Positions 54,672 through 64,000 of a stretch of DNA of 64,000 nucleotides are shown in pieces. The stretch's first letter is position 1; every line of letters starts with the position of its first letter. Under the pieces are notes generated by a model that did no database searches, had not been told where the DNA came from, and worked only from the letters and a program-made list of their open reading frames with translations. Position numbers and translations under genes: made by a program. This DNA is from Phascolarctos cinereus. Lineage: Eukaryota; Chordata; Mammalia; Diprotodontia; Phascolarctidae. The stretch spans positions 6,130,501 through 6,194,500 of the forward strand of contig NW_018344001.1 of the NCBI RefSeq assembly GCF_002099425.1. Direction: 5' to 3'.

Positions 54672-55579
54672 GTCATTGGCCCATTCCCATTCCCCTGCCA
54701 ATGAGGGAAGGGAGATAGAGACCTTGGGACCCTGAAAGACCACTCCAAGGGAGGGTCCCACCAAGGAGCTGTGGATGAGGCAGGACTAGGGAGGAGCTGA
54801 CCTGGAGGAGGTGCTGGTGAGGAGGCTTACCACTTGGAAGCTTCCCACATGAACTGATTATTCTTGCAATCTCAGGGCTAATTAGGCTCAGTGGTTTCTA
54901 CCCTGCTGAAGGAGTGCAGGATCTGTCAAAGGTGAACGTAACACTCAGAAACTGGACAGTCTTTTAACATCACTGTTTTCAATGTCTAAGCCCTCTGAGC
55001 TTGTGCATCCTGTGACAAAGCATTAATCTGTCCATCCCAGTTAGAGCTCTGCTCGCCCTCTCATCTCATAGACTGTAAGGTCCTCAAGGGCAGGGACTTG
55101 AATTGTTCCTTCTTTTTCTTACCTCCCTCCCTGCCTAGCAGAGTCTGTGGAATTCTTGTTGAAGCGTGTACTCTGCCCATCCTCACTTGTTCCTTTTCTC
55201 ATTAGGACTGATATTTATTTAGTGCCGATAATGGAGAGCTCCCTTTCATCTTTAGTAACTCGACATTTGTTCCCACTGAGAAAGCCAAGGATTACTAAAA
55301 GTAGCTAGAGCTAAAAGGGAAGATAATAAAAAAGATTCTTTTTTTTTTTTTAAACACCCACAGGACCAAACAAACCAGGAAGACCGACATGGAAACCACT
55401 TCTTTCTCTGAGGGTACTTATATCCGATGTCCTCTGCATGTCAAAAGACAGGTTTCCCAGCTACTTAGATGGCCCTGGAACTTTCTTCCCTAAAACCCCT
55501 CAAGATTATAATATTTTAAAGGGGATGGGAATTCTAGAGTAGATACCTCTGCCTTCAGTTCCACCGAGATTTTTCTGAG
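54672..55579. other. Mostly unassigned; L2 3' piece at 55060-55150
   Basis: 'catagactgtaaggtcctca' and 'agggcagggacttgaattg' (sense L2 3' end) at 55068-55105. A T-run lies at 55340. Confidence 0.38.
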
Positions 55580-55668
55580 CTATACAGGCATAGGCTAAAC
55601 TAGTCAGAGGAGAGTAAGATAAATAAGAGAGAGTCTCTGTCTTCCCAGAGCTTACAATCACCTTGCCA
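55580..55668 (-). mobile_element. L2 fragment (antisense), weak
   Basis: 'ctctgtcttcccagagctta' resembles antisense L2 'ctgccctcaaggagctta'. Confidence 0.38.
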
Positions 55669-55749
55669 GACATTTCCTATTATTCCCCCTCTTGTCTATA
55701 TCTAACCCACATGTTATTGTTGTTCCCCAAATCTGATGTCATTTGCCAT

Positions 55750-56210
55750 CTCTAAGGCATCACCTAGGCTGCCCTTCCCTCTGCCCCTTAGAATTCCTGG
55801 CTTCTTTCAAGCCTGAGGGGCCCCCTCCTATAGAATCCTTTTTCTGGATTCCCTCCAAATGGTTAGCGCTCTCCCTCCTGATATCACTGGGTATCCACCT
55901 CACGTCACCTTCACACCCCATCTGCCTGTTCACTCAACCCTCACCTGCCCACTTTTCTTTTCTTTCTCTGGCTGCAGTAATCAAATCAAAGTATCATTGC
56001 TTTTGGAAATCCCCTGTCAGTTGATGGCCTAACACAGCAACTCAACATCCCTGTGACTACCCAGACCAAACCCTCTTCTGGGCCCCCACTCTTGTATATT
56101 TTCTGTCCTCTTCTTTTAGAATAGATATTCTTTGAGCAATGCAATTCTTTATGTATCTTCATTTCCTCAGAGCTGAGCACATTGTAAATGCTCCATAAAT
56201 GCACTCTCTC
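55750..56210 (+). mobile_element. L2 LINE 3' part
   Basis: 'cctggcttctttcaagcctg', 'agaatcctttttctggattc', 'gagctgagcacattgtaaat' and 'gctccataaatgc' in sense L2 order. Confidence 0.62.
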
Positions 56211-56344
56211 CTCACACCAACCTGCCATTTAACCAAATAGGTCACTGGTCACTTTAGACAAGCCCACAAGTTGGCTGCCTGAGTACACAGAAGGAAAGAA
56301 TGAAATCATATTAATGGCTTATATTTTTGTAGCATTGTAAAGTC

Positions 56345-56533
56345 TAATCAAAAGTCAACAAGCATTTATTAAGCGCCTACTATATGCCAGGCACTGTGCT
56401 AAGTGCTGGGGATATAAAGAAAGGCAAAAGACAGTCCCTGCTCTCAAGGAGCTCACAGTCTAATGGGAAGACAACAGGTAAACAACTATAGACAAACAAA
56501 ATAGAGACAGGATAAACTGAGGGTAATCAACAG
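56345..56533 (-). mobile_element. L2 3' end (antisense), well preserved
   Basis: 'gcgcctactatatgccaggc', 'ctgctctcaaggagctcaca' and 'gtctaatgggaagacaacag'. Confidence 0.83.
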
Positions 56534-56534
56534 A

Positions 56535-56745
56535 AGGAAGCAGGAACTGTGAAAGATGATGCTGTCTATATCTAGAGAAAGAACTGATAAATTGAAATAT
56601 GCATAGTATGCTTTTACATATATCTATAAGTGTGTCAAATAGTGGACTTCTCTAGGTTGGGGTGAGGAGGGGGGAAGAAGAGACGGTTCAGAACTTAAAA
56701 AGTAACAACAAATAAATCCAGTTGTTTTTTTAAAGAAAGAGAGGC
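56535..56745 (+). mobile_element. L1 3' UTR fragment inserted next to L2
   Basis: 'atatctagagaaagaactga', 'atagtatgcttttacatata' and 'ggtgaggaggggggaagaag', then 'cagaacttaaaaagtaacaa'. Confidence 0.7.
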
Positions 56746-56807
56746 ATAGATGTGGAATTTCTCAAAGGAAGTCAGCCACAAGATTGGTGCTGGAATGAGC
56801 AGGGGTC

Positions 56808-57050
56808 CAGATAGGTGGTGCGGTGGATGGAGCACCGAGCCTGGAATCAGGATCTGAGTTCAAATCTAGCCTCAGACACTAGCTATGTGACCCTGGCCAT
56901 GTAACTTGACCTCTCTGCCTCAGTTTCCTCAACTAGAAAATGAGGATAACAATAGTACCTACCTCTCAGGGTTTCTGTGAGGATGAAATGAAATAGTAAT
57001 TGTAAAGGGCTTAGTACAGTCACATAGTAGGCGCTAGGTAAATGCTTATT
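56808..57050 (+). mobile_element. MIR-type SINE with tRNA-related head, full length
   Basis: 'aggtggtgcggtggatggag', 'tatgtgaccctggccatgta', 'acctacctctcagggtttct' and 'acatagtaggcgctaggtaa'. Confidence 0.87.
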
Positions 57051-57462
57051 TCCCTCCCCTCCCTCCCCCATGCACAGGGAGGAGGAAGTACTGACAGCAT
57101 TTGTGGTGACCCATCCTTCTTCCCTTTCTCCTCTCCTCCTCCAAACAACACAAGCATTCAGAGACCAAAATCAGTTCTTCAAATGACATCCCAAAGAAAG
57201 CCATCTGCTTGGTTTGGGAAACAGGTGTAGAGAGGAATGAGAAATAAATGAGATGTTAGGGAGGAAGGGAAAGAAATTAAGTGATGTCAAAAAAGGTCAT
57301 GGAAAGAATCTGCTCCATGGTTGGGGGAGGAAGTGAGCCTTAAGAAAGCCACATGCCACCTATGTTGTGAGTCATAGAAACCATCTATTCTTAGCAAACT
57401 TTGTTTAGCTAGACCTCCTACCTTATTAATGAATAGCTCACATAGAGAGGCACTCAAAAGTT
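57051..57462. other. No recognised feature
   Basis: About 0.4 kb, single-copy-looking. Confidence 0.35.
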
Positions 57463-57705
57463 AAAGTGATAATAATAATTGCTAACATTTATGTGGCATC
57501 TAAGGTTTGTAAATATATATACATACATACATATTTATACATGTATGTGTATGTGCATGTGTATATAGGTATATGTATGTGTGCATGCATGTGTGTATAC
57601 ACACACACATATACATCTACATACCAACTAAGATTTTATATATGTACCTCCAACAGCCCCTGTGAGGGGTTTACCAGACGACCAAACTGAGGCTGAGGTT
57701 AAATG
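57463..57705 (-). mobile_element. MIR (antisense) split by a TATG-rich microsatellite
   Basis: MIR end 'ctaacatttatgtggcatct' at 57482 and resumption 'ccaaactgaggctgaggtta' at 57681. Simple repeat at 57512-57625. Confidence 0.56.
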
Positions 57706-57739
57706 TGTTTAAAGCATTTCCTCCTATCAACCTTTCTTG

Positions 57740-58028
57740 TGTGTTGGTAGTACAAATATTGTTGCCCTTATTTTATAGAAAAGAAAATGGAGGCTGAAAG
57801 AGGTTAAACAACTTTAGACCCAGTCACACAGCTAGGACTACTTGAGTGACCTTGGGCAAATTGTTTTCTACCCCTGGCCTTGGTTTCTTCATCTGAGAAA
57901 TGAGGGGGGCTTGACAGACAACCTTTGTGGTCCTTTCCAGGTCTAGATTGTATGACTCAGTTTCCTCATTTATAAAATGAAGCTGTTGGACTACATTATT
58001 TCAGAAGTCCCCATCTAGACCTTATGAA
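57740..58028. mobile_element. MIR fragments: antisense (57740-57837), then two sense pieces
   Basis: 'cccagtcacacagctaggac' (antisense). Then 'gagtgaccttgggcaaattg' and a second sense tail 'actcagtttcctcatttata' at 57955. Confidence 0.6.
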
Positions 58029-58029
58029 C

Positions 58030-59060
58030 AAGTCAAGTCAACATAACCATTTATGAAGTGCCTACTGTGTGCCAGGCACTGTACGTAACTATGGAGATGA
58101 AAAGGAAAACAAAAACAGCCCCTGCCCTCAAGAAGCTCTCAGTCTAAGAGTGAAGAAAATATGCAAACACTCTGCACAGATGAGACAGACACAGGCTGAG
58201 CTGGAGATAATCTCAGAGGGAAGCAGGCAGTAGAATTAAAGGGGATTGGAATGCCTTCTTGCAGGAGGTAGAATTTTAGCAGAGACTTGAAGGAAGCCAG
58301 AGAAGCCAAAGATAAGGAGGGAGAGAAATCCAGGCCAGGGAGAAGGATGATAAAAATACCCACAGCAAGGAGATGGAGTGTCCTGTCAGAGGAGCAGCAA
58401 GGAGGCCACTGGCAATATACATGGAAAGGAGTCAGGTTTAAGGACACTGTAGAGGCAGGAAGAGGACACGCTAGGGAGGGCTTGAAAAACCAAATGGGAG
58501 ATCTAAATTTTATTCTGGAGGTTGTCGAAGTCAGGGTAGGGGGCTGAGGAGAGAGTGACCTGGTCAGACCTTCACTTGAGGAAGATTAAGTTAACATTTC
58601 AATGAAGAATGGGTGGGAATGGGGAGAGACTTGAGGCAGAGAGACCATTTTCAATGGTCCAGGTGTGAGGTGAGGAGGGTTGAGGGTCTGCACTAGTGTG
58701 GTGGTGGTGTCACAGGAGAGAAAGGGACATATGCAAGAGAGATCACGAAGATAGAATAGACAGGTCCTGACAACTGATAGGGACAAGAGAGAGCGAAGAA
58801 TTGAGGATGACACATTTAGGTGGTGAGCCCGAGTGACTTGGAAGGTGGCCATGCTCACAATAGTAACAGGGAAGTTAGAAAGAGGGACGGGTTCGAGGGG
58901 GAAGAGAATGGTGAGGGGTTTTTGTTTTGTTTTGTTGTTAGGAATGGGGGGGCAAGTGTTTGTAGGCAGTAGGAAAGCAGCCATTTGACAGGGAGAGATT
59001 GAAGATGAGAGCAAGTGGAGATGACGGAGGGGTGATCTCCCAGAAGAGGCAGAACAGAAT
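58030..59060 (-). mobile_element. Long L2 LINE (antisense), about 1 kb
   Basis: Collinear antisense L2: 'agtgcctactgtgtgccagg' (58058), 'ctgccctcaagaagctctca', 'gagacttgaaggaagccaga', 'gagcagcaaggaggccactg', 'ttttattctggaggttgtcg', 'gagagactTgaggcagaga' (one letter cased) and 'tggtccaggtgtgaggtgag'. It covers the 3' UTR and the end of ORF2. Confidence 0.77.
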
Positions 59061-59224
59061 GAGATCACTGTGCATATAGACTGAAGGACCACCTCTTTGC
59101 ATTAGAAGCGGGCATACTGGAATTCAAACTAGGTCTTCTTTCTTTAGTTTCATTGAAGCCCTTTACTTTTTATACCGCAATCATTTACCAACATACCCTG
59201 AGCCCCACCACTGAACCTACCCTT

Positions 59225-59795
59225 TGCACAGCTAACATACATTTTTTTTAAACCAACCCACAAAACTGACAAACAAAATGACCCAGTCTGACAACATATG
59301 CCATCTTCTATTCCCAACATTCTTTAACTCTCTGCCAAGAGGAAGAAAGTATTTTTCACGATTTATCCTCTGGGACCAAGTTTGATCATTACAATTGATC
59401 TGAATTTCTCCATCTTCGAGGGCACTTTCCATTGACATTATTGTAGTCATTTTGTGTAGCGCCTCCCTCGTTCTGCTGTCATATTAGTTCATAGAAGTCT
59501 TCCTGTATTCCTCTGAATTTCTCATTTCATTTTTCACAATAATACTTCATTACATTTATGTGCCCCCATCCCTCCCAAAAGCATGGAGGCGCGGGAAGGA
59601 CTTTTAAGGCTATTGAGTCCAACCTTTTCATTTTATAGTTGAAGAAACTGAAGCAATCAGTGGGTGCCTGTTTTTAGTCTTTTGTCATCACAAAAACTGT
59701 GATTATGAATATTTTGGTATAGATGAGATCTTTCCTCTTTTAATCTGTCTGGCTTGGGATGTTTTCCTGGGAGCGAGAATCTCTAACCCCAAAAT
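59225..59795 (-). mobile_element. L1 (antisense), older subfamily
   Basis: 'gggaccaagtttgatcatta', 'catattagttcatagaagtc', 'aatacttcattacatttatg' and 'atgaatattttggtatagat' follow the antisense marsupial L1 end of ORF2. 59580-59665 interrupts it. Confidence 0.67.
59580..59665 (-). mobile_element. MIR-like insert within the L1
   Basis: 'gtccaaccttttcattttat' with 'agttgaagaaactgaagcaa' is antisense MIR-like and breaks L1 continuity. Confidence 0.4.
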
Positions 59796-59998
59796 GTTTT
59801 CCCTTAGACCACTGAATTCAAGTGTGAAGGACTCTTCAATGTTAAGGAGTCCCAGTCAGTCGAAAAGCTCTCTTTTTGCAAAGCATACAGAAGTCTTAAC
59901 CCCTACCCAAAAGATCAACATGGAGATATGTGTGGCAATGATGCCATTTTATGGAGCCATCCAATGTGAGAGAATTAGAATGACAAAAACTCCAATAG

Positions 59999-59999
<1 letters not shown>

Positions 60000-60038
<39 letters not shown>

Positions 60039-60112
60039 AGCAGCTAACACTGATATAATGCTTACTATGTGTCAGGCACTGTGCTAAAGGATTTACAATT
60101 ATCTCATTTGAA
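60000..60112 (-). repeat. (GAT)n microsatellite at the end of a MIR (antisense)
   Basis: (GAT)n at 60000-60039 followed by 'gcttactatgtgtcaggcac' and 'aattatctcatttgaatagc'. Confidence 0.85.
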
Positions 60113-60504
60113 TAGCTGTGGTTCAAATTCACTATGCTTTCCAGCCAAATGCAGTGTACCTCAAAAGGAAATGCATGAGAAAGCTCACTGCTGCTAGCCT
60201 AAGACTTTTATAAAGACTTTCTCATCTTAGCTTATTGACATTACTCCATGAAGTCTCCACCACTCTTCCCCACATATATGGTATAGGTCTTTATTCTTCT
60301 CACTCTTTAGTATTCAGGGGAAGTTGTGTTTAAATAACCAGGCAGGAGTGGGGCATTTAGAATTGAACTTCAGTCCTTTCCTTCTCACTTTCAGGGCACT
60401 ATTCAGTGCAGCTATGATACCAGCTGCAGCTAGTTGCCCATTCAATCATTTGAATAATAAAAAGACAAACAATAACAACAATAATAATTTAATTTTAGTT
60501 GACC
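60113..60504. other. No recognised feature; (AAC/AAT)n at 60462-60490
   Basis: Otherwise single-copy-looking. Confidence 0.35.
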
Positions 60505-61410
60505 TTCCCAGAATCACAGGACTAGACAGTTGGAAGGTGCCATCTAATCCAATCTATATTCAAAAAGTACACCATCTATAACACCTTGGCCAAGTGTTCA
60601 GATGTGTTTGGACATTTCAGAGGAGGAGGAGGAACTCATTCTCTCTCTCAAGGCAGCCTATTCTACTCTGGGACAATTCACACAATTAAAGAGTGTTTCC
60701 TGACATCCAGCCTCAATTGATCTCTTTGCAACTTTCAACTGTTGGTGTTATTTCTGCCCTCTGGAATCAAATGGGACAAGTCTAGATCTTCTTCCATATC
60801 CGTACTTGATGAGAGCTACCATGTCCCTCTTGAGTCTTCTCCAGACTAAAAATACAAAGGTCTTTCAGCCCATCCTCACATAGATCAGACCACAAGATCC
60901 TTCTTCATCCTGGTCATCTCCTCTGAATTTTCTCCCAGCTCATCAATGTCCTTCTTAAACTATGGTGCCCAGAACTAAACACGATACAAAAGATGTAGTC
61001 TGACCAGGGCAGAATGTAGGGGAGCTATCACCTCCCTATTCCCAGAAGTGATACCCCTCCTAACTTAGCCCAAGATTATAGTAGCTTCTTTTGGTTTCTA
61101 CAGCACATCTATATGGAGCTTGCAATCCACTCAGATCCCCAGAGATTTTTCAGAACAACTGTTATCTAGCCATGACTAATACCCCATCTTCTATTTGTGA
61201 AGTTGATCTCTGTACACAAGTATAAGATTTTATATTTGTCATTATTTACTTTAATACTGCTAGATTCAGCCCATTGTTAGATTCAGCCCATTACACTAAC
61301 CCGTCAAAATCTTTTTGGATCCTGACTCTGTCATCTGGTGAGTTAGCTATCCCTCCCAGCTTGCTATAATCTGCAAATGTGATGGGCATGCCATCTGTGT
61401 TTTATCCAAG
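60505..61410 (-). mobile_element. L3/CR1 LINE (antisense), about 0.9 kb
   Basis: 'gaatcacaggactagacagt', 'tcttctccagactaaaaata', 'atggtgcccagaactaaaca', 'agggcagaatgtaggggagc' and 'ataatctgcaaatgtgatgg' follow the antisense CR1 order known from birds and mammals. Broken off at about 61410 by an insertion and resuming at 63411. Confidence 0.68.
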
Positions 61411-61417
61411 TATAGCG

Positions 61418-63407
61418 TGGGTGCTGCACTGAGCCCCACCTTTCCCCAGGCTCTCTCTCCTAACTAGGGCTGTTCTGTTCATCCCCAATAGGCTCCCACT
61501 TTGGCAAGTAGAGATGATGTCCCCAGAGGGGATGACCATGCTGCAACAACTCAAAAGTTTCTCTCAGGATCCTAAGGACAACAGTGGTATAAGGATGATA
61601 TATTCCTACAAGCCACTGTAGCTTCTGAGCTATGTGGTTATGTTACATTTACATACAAATCAATCAGTAACAGTAACACTATTGAGTCAAGATATACAAC
61701 ACAAAAGATAAGGCAAAAGTGATAATGATCACAACATTAATCAACTAAAGGCAAAAGCAGTAGGAGTCATTGCTTTAATTCAACAGAAGGCAAAAGCAAG
61801 AATAATCCAAATACAGCAGTGCAATCAGTAACTTGGGTCACACTCTCCCACCAGCACACGTAGGGTTGGTAAGGGACAGTGGGCACACACTTATAGAAAC
61901 TTATTAGAGAGGCACATGAGTACACCAGACAAAGCTACCTTTCTACTAGGGTACTCACCCTCTAGTCATCGTCTAACTGATGAAACAATGATAAGCACTT
62001 TTAGCTCACAGATACCCTTAATGGTAGGCTGAAAGAGTGTGATTCTTTTATATGGTGAAACATGTGTCAGTGACATGTAGTTCCCTTAAACCAGAGAATT
62101 ACAAAGCTTCTCACGTTGGCTCTCTGGGCAATGCAGACAAGCCCAGGAAGATCTTCACTCAATAGGATTCTGCTTTTTCCAAACAGCTTCTATCAAACCA
62201 AGTCTCTTCTCTAATAAGCACAGCTCATAGCAAAACAGATACAAAGCCTGTCATTCTAACCTTACCTTTACCTCTCAAACCCTTTAAGGCAAAAGTGCAC
62301 CCTTCAAAGGTTTCCACTATCAGTTTGCAGATGGTTCTAGAGAGGAATATGCTCAGGTAACTCTATACACAGCAAGAGACGAGGAGTCATCTGTCCTCCA
62401 AACAGCACAGTAGCTAAAAAGAGTTCTCTCAGCAGACAAGAACCCTTCTCCCCCCAAACCAATCAAATAGTGCCTCTTTTCTCCCAGTCAATAGATTCTC
62501 AGCAAAATATCTGAAAGATTTGACTTTCAGTGGTCATTTATCTCAGCTGGGTGACTACTGAAAGTCAGGCTCTTCAGAGTCACCTGTTTCAGCTGTGGCT
62601 GGGTAAGTTAATATACAGAGTGTTGATGGAGGACTGGTGTCAGGGCTTGCTGAACCTGGTTGCATGAAGATGGCTGAAGCAGGTGCTGTGGGGCACTTAG
62701 AGCTTGGTCAGACATTTAAGATGCCCAGGCCATTGCCAGTCATCTTGACTTTTGTCCTGCCACTGGGCTTCAATGACCCTGGTAGAGAGTGAGGCTGATG
62801 ACTTTGTGCAGCTCCGCCTCACTTAAATCCAGTTCATATGCAAGTTAAGACATCACCCTTTGATAGCTGGGAGTGGCTTCACGTCTCTCCTTCTATGTCT
62901 TCTGTTCCCAGATTCCTCAAATATTTCCTGTGTTTAGCTTACTCTCCTGTTTCTTCTTCTGGCTATCTCTTCTCATGACTTCTTGTTTTTAGCTTCTGAG
63001 TCAAATCGTTGCCTCCTCATAAGCAGTAAATCATCTCCTGTTAATGATGTGAAACTGAATGATTCCACCTTCTTTTGAGGTATCTCTGCAGAGGTGCTTA
63101 CACAATATTTCCATAGTCCCCAGTTGTTTTATTTACTTTTTTTTAGTTATAACAATCACATGCAAAAGGGCTGAGGGAAAGTCAATTATTTCCTCAGTTG
63201 TTATATTACCTTTATCCAGGTCTTCTCAGTACCATCCTCTGAAGGACAGTTCTCTACCTGCTCATCAGAGCCGTCAATGTCTCTCCTCAATATTCTTACT
63301 AAGAGGTTTTCTTAGATACTTCCCAAGTTGATTTTTATCAGTTTGGCTGTCATGTGTCCTTAAGTCTGCCCCCCTTCAGCAACCAAAATGTTCACATATG
63401 AAACACA
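61418..63407. mobile_element. Unclassified insertion of about 2 kb inside the L3/CR1 copy, possibly an old LTR-type element
   Basis: L3/CR1 sequence is interrupted between 'ccatctgtgttttatccaag' (61391-61410) and 'ttaaagagtacagggccaag' (63428). The insert begins tgggtgctg and ends gaaacaca, so on the minus strand it would start TGTGTTTC and end GCACCCA. TG...CA termini fit an LTR. The target duplication is not clear. It looks broken and ancient, with no capsid, polymerase or envelope recognised. A composite insertion is equally possible. Confidence 0.4.
62718..62866. repeat. Dispersed marsupial repeat segment within the insertion
   Basis: 'agtgaggctgatgactttgt', 'gcagctccgcctcacttaaa' and 'gcaagttaagacatcaccct' are familiar as a high-copy marsupial repeat, possibly an RTE-type 3' end. 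Identification by recall. Confidence 0.35.
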
Positions 63408-63410
63408 AAG

Positions 63411-63560
63411 CATTCGTTAAAAAATGTTAAAGAGTACAGGGCCAAGCAGAGACTTCCTGCCATGTTGACTTTGAACCAACAACTTCAATGCCCAGAATTC
63501 TTTCCAATATGCCCACTGCTTTGCAAGAATGCCTCAAACCACCAATTTTGCCCAACTTCC
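63411..63560 (-). mobile_element. L3/CR1 LINE (antisense), continuation after the insertion
   Basis: 'aaaatgttaaagagtacagg', 'gccaagcagagacttcctgc' and 'catgttgactttgaaccaac' continue the copy that ends at 61410. Confidence 0.58.
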
Positions 63561-63646
63561 TGATTTCTTGCTGGGTGTGGGGGGGATACTACAGGTAAGC
63601 ATGGATACAAGGTCTAGCACAATGAACTGTTGATTTGGAGTCAGAG

Positions 63647-63647
<1 letters not shown>

Positions 63648-63691
<44 letters not shown>
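63648..63691. repeat. (AAT)n microsatellite
   Basis: About fourteen TAA units at the 5' boundary of an antisense MIR. Confidence 0.96.
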
Positions 63692-63692
<1 letters not shown>

Positions 63693-63942
63693 TTTATATA
63701 GAACTTTTTTTGTGCCAGTGATGGCAATAAGAGCTTTATAAATATTATCTTGTTTTATTCTCAGAACAACCCTGGAAAGAAGGTACTATTTTATCCCCAT
63801 TTTTCAGATGAAAAAAAAAAACTAGACACAGAGGTTAAGTGACATGTCCAGGGTCACATGGCTAGTAGTGTCTGGGGCCAGATTTGAACGCAGGTCTTTC
63901 TGAATCCAGGCCCAGCACTCTATCCACTATGACTGCCCCCCT
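63692..63942 (-). mobile_element. MIR-type SINE (antisense), full length
   Basis: 'gagctttataaatattatct', 'ccatttttcagatgaaaaaa', 'catgtccagggtcacatggc', 'agatttgaacgcaggtcttt' and 'ctctatccactatgactgcc'. Confidence 0.87.
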
Positions 63943-64000
63943 TGCTTACTTATTACAATTTAAAGTGGCTTAAAATACCAGTAATTACAAATAATAATAA

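Noticed and set aside
58586-59092. 168-codon minus frame
   Set aside because: Lies in the long antisense L2; on the minus strand it reads L2 sense sequence in no continuous ORF2 frame I can confirm.
61408-63416. aagtatagcg / aagcattcg flanks considered as target duplication of the 2-kb insertion
   Set aside because: Too many mismatches to distinguish from ordinary L3 sequence on the right side.

Overview
This window looks like intergenic or intronic DNA from a marsupial. The evidence is the repeat content. There are many MIR-type CORE-SINEs, and marsupial tRNA-headed SINEs whose tail matches the BovB/RTE 3' end (called MAR1-like below). There are also marsupial L1 3' ends, two half-L1 elements, and very many L2 and L3/CR1 fossils. 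Family names are recalled from consensus sequences, not searched, and the species cannot be fixed from sequence alone. No complete host protein-coding gene, tRNA or rRNA gene is visible, and nearly all long open frames fall in simple repeats or retroelements.

Layout. 1-25 kb: a mosaic of L2 (both strands), MIR and MAR1-like SINEs, with an L1 3' fragment flanked by 17-bp target-site duplications (654-1270), a long broken L2 that still encodes the YADD reverse-transcriptase signature (4140-5870), and a small mariner hairpin inside that L2. 25.35-28.35 kb: a half-L1 (HAL1-like; 5' leader, ORF1 and 3' UTR but no ORF2) on the minus strand with 15-bp duplications. 28-46 kb: more L2/MIR/SINE mosaic, two L3/CR1 pieces, hAT-like palindromic elements and a 320-bp CpG-rich hexanucleotide array (33091-33410).

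46.1-49.5 kb: the only long stretch without recognised interspersed repeats. It is GC-richer, holds a perfect CRE palindrome, and contains a 45-nt minus-strand candidate exon with strong splice signals and a Kozak start (48196-48240). This is the best candidate for the 5' end of a host gene transcribed leftwards. I could not identify the gene.

49.5-64 kb: a GA microsatellite, more L2/MIR/SINE, then a second half-L1 on the plus strand (52789-54671) whose poly-A begins within ORF1. A long antisense L2 follows (58.0-59.06 kb). Last comes a long antisense L3/CR1 copy split by an unclassified insertion of about 2 kb (61418-63407).

The two half-L1 copies share a YY1-like motif at the 5' end, a PIP-box-like motif at the ORF1 N-terminus, and a sense-strand leader ORF of about 125 codons. 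That leader ORF overlaps the ORF1 start by 50 nt in both copies. It is the most novel-looking signal in the window, although the differences between the copies show no sign of purifying selection.
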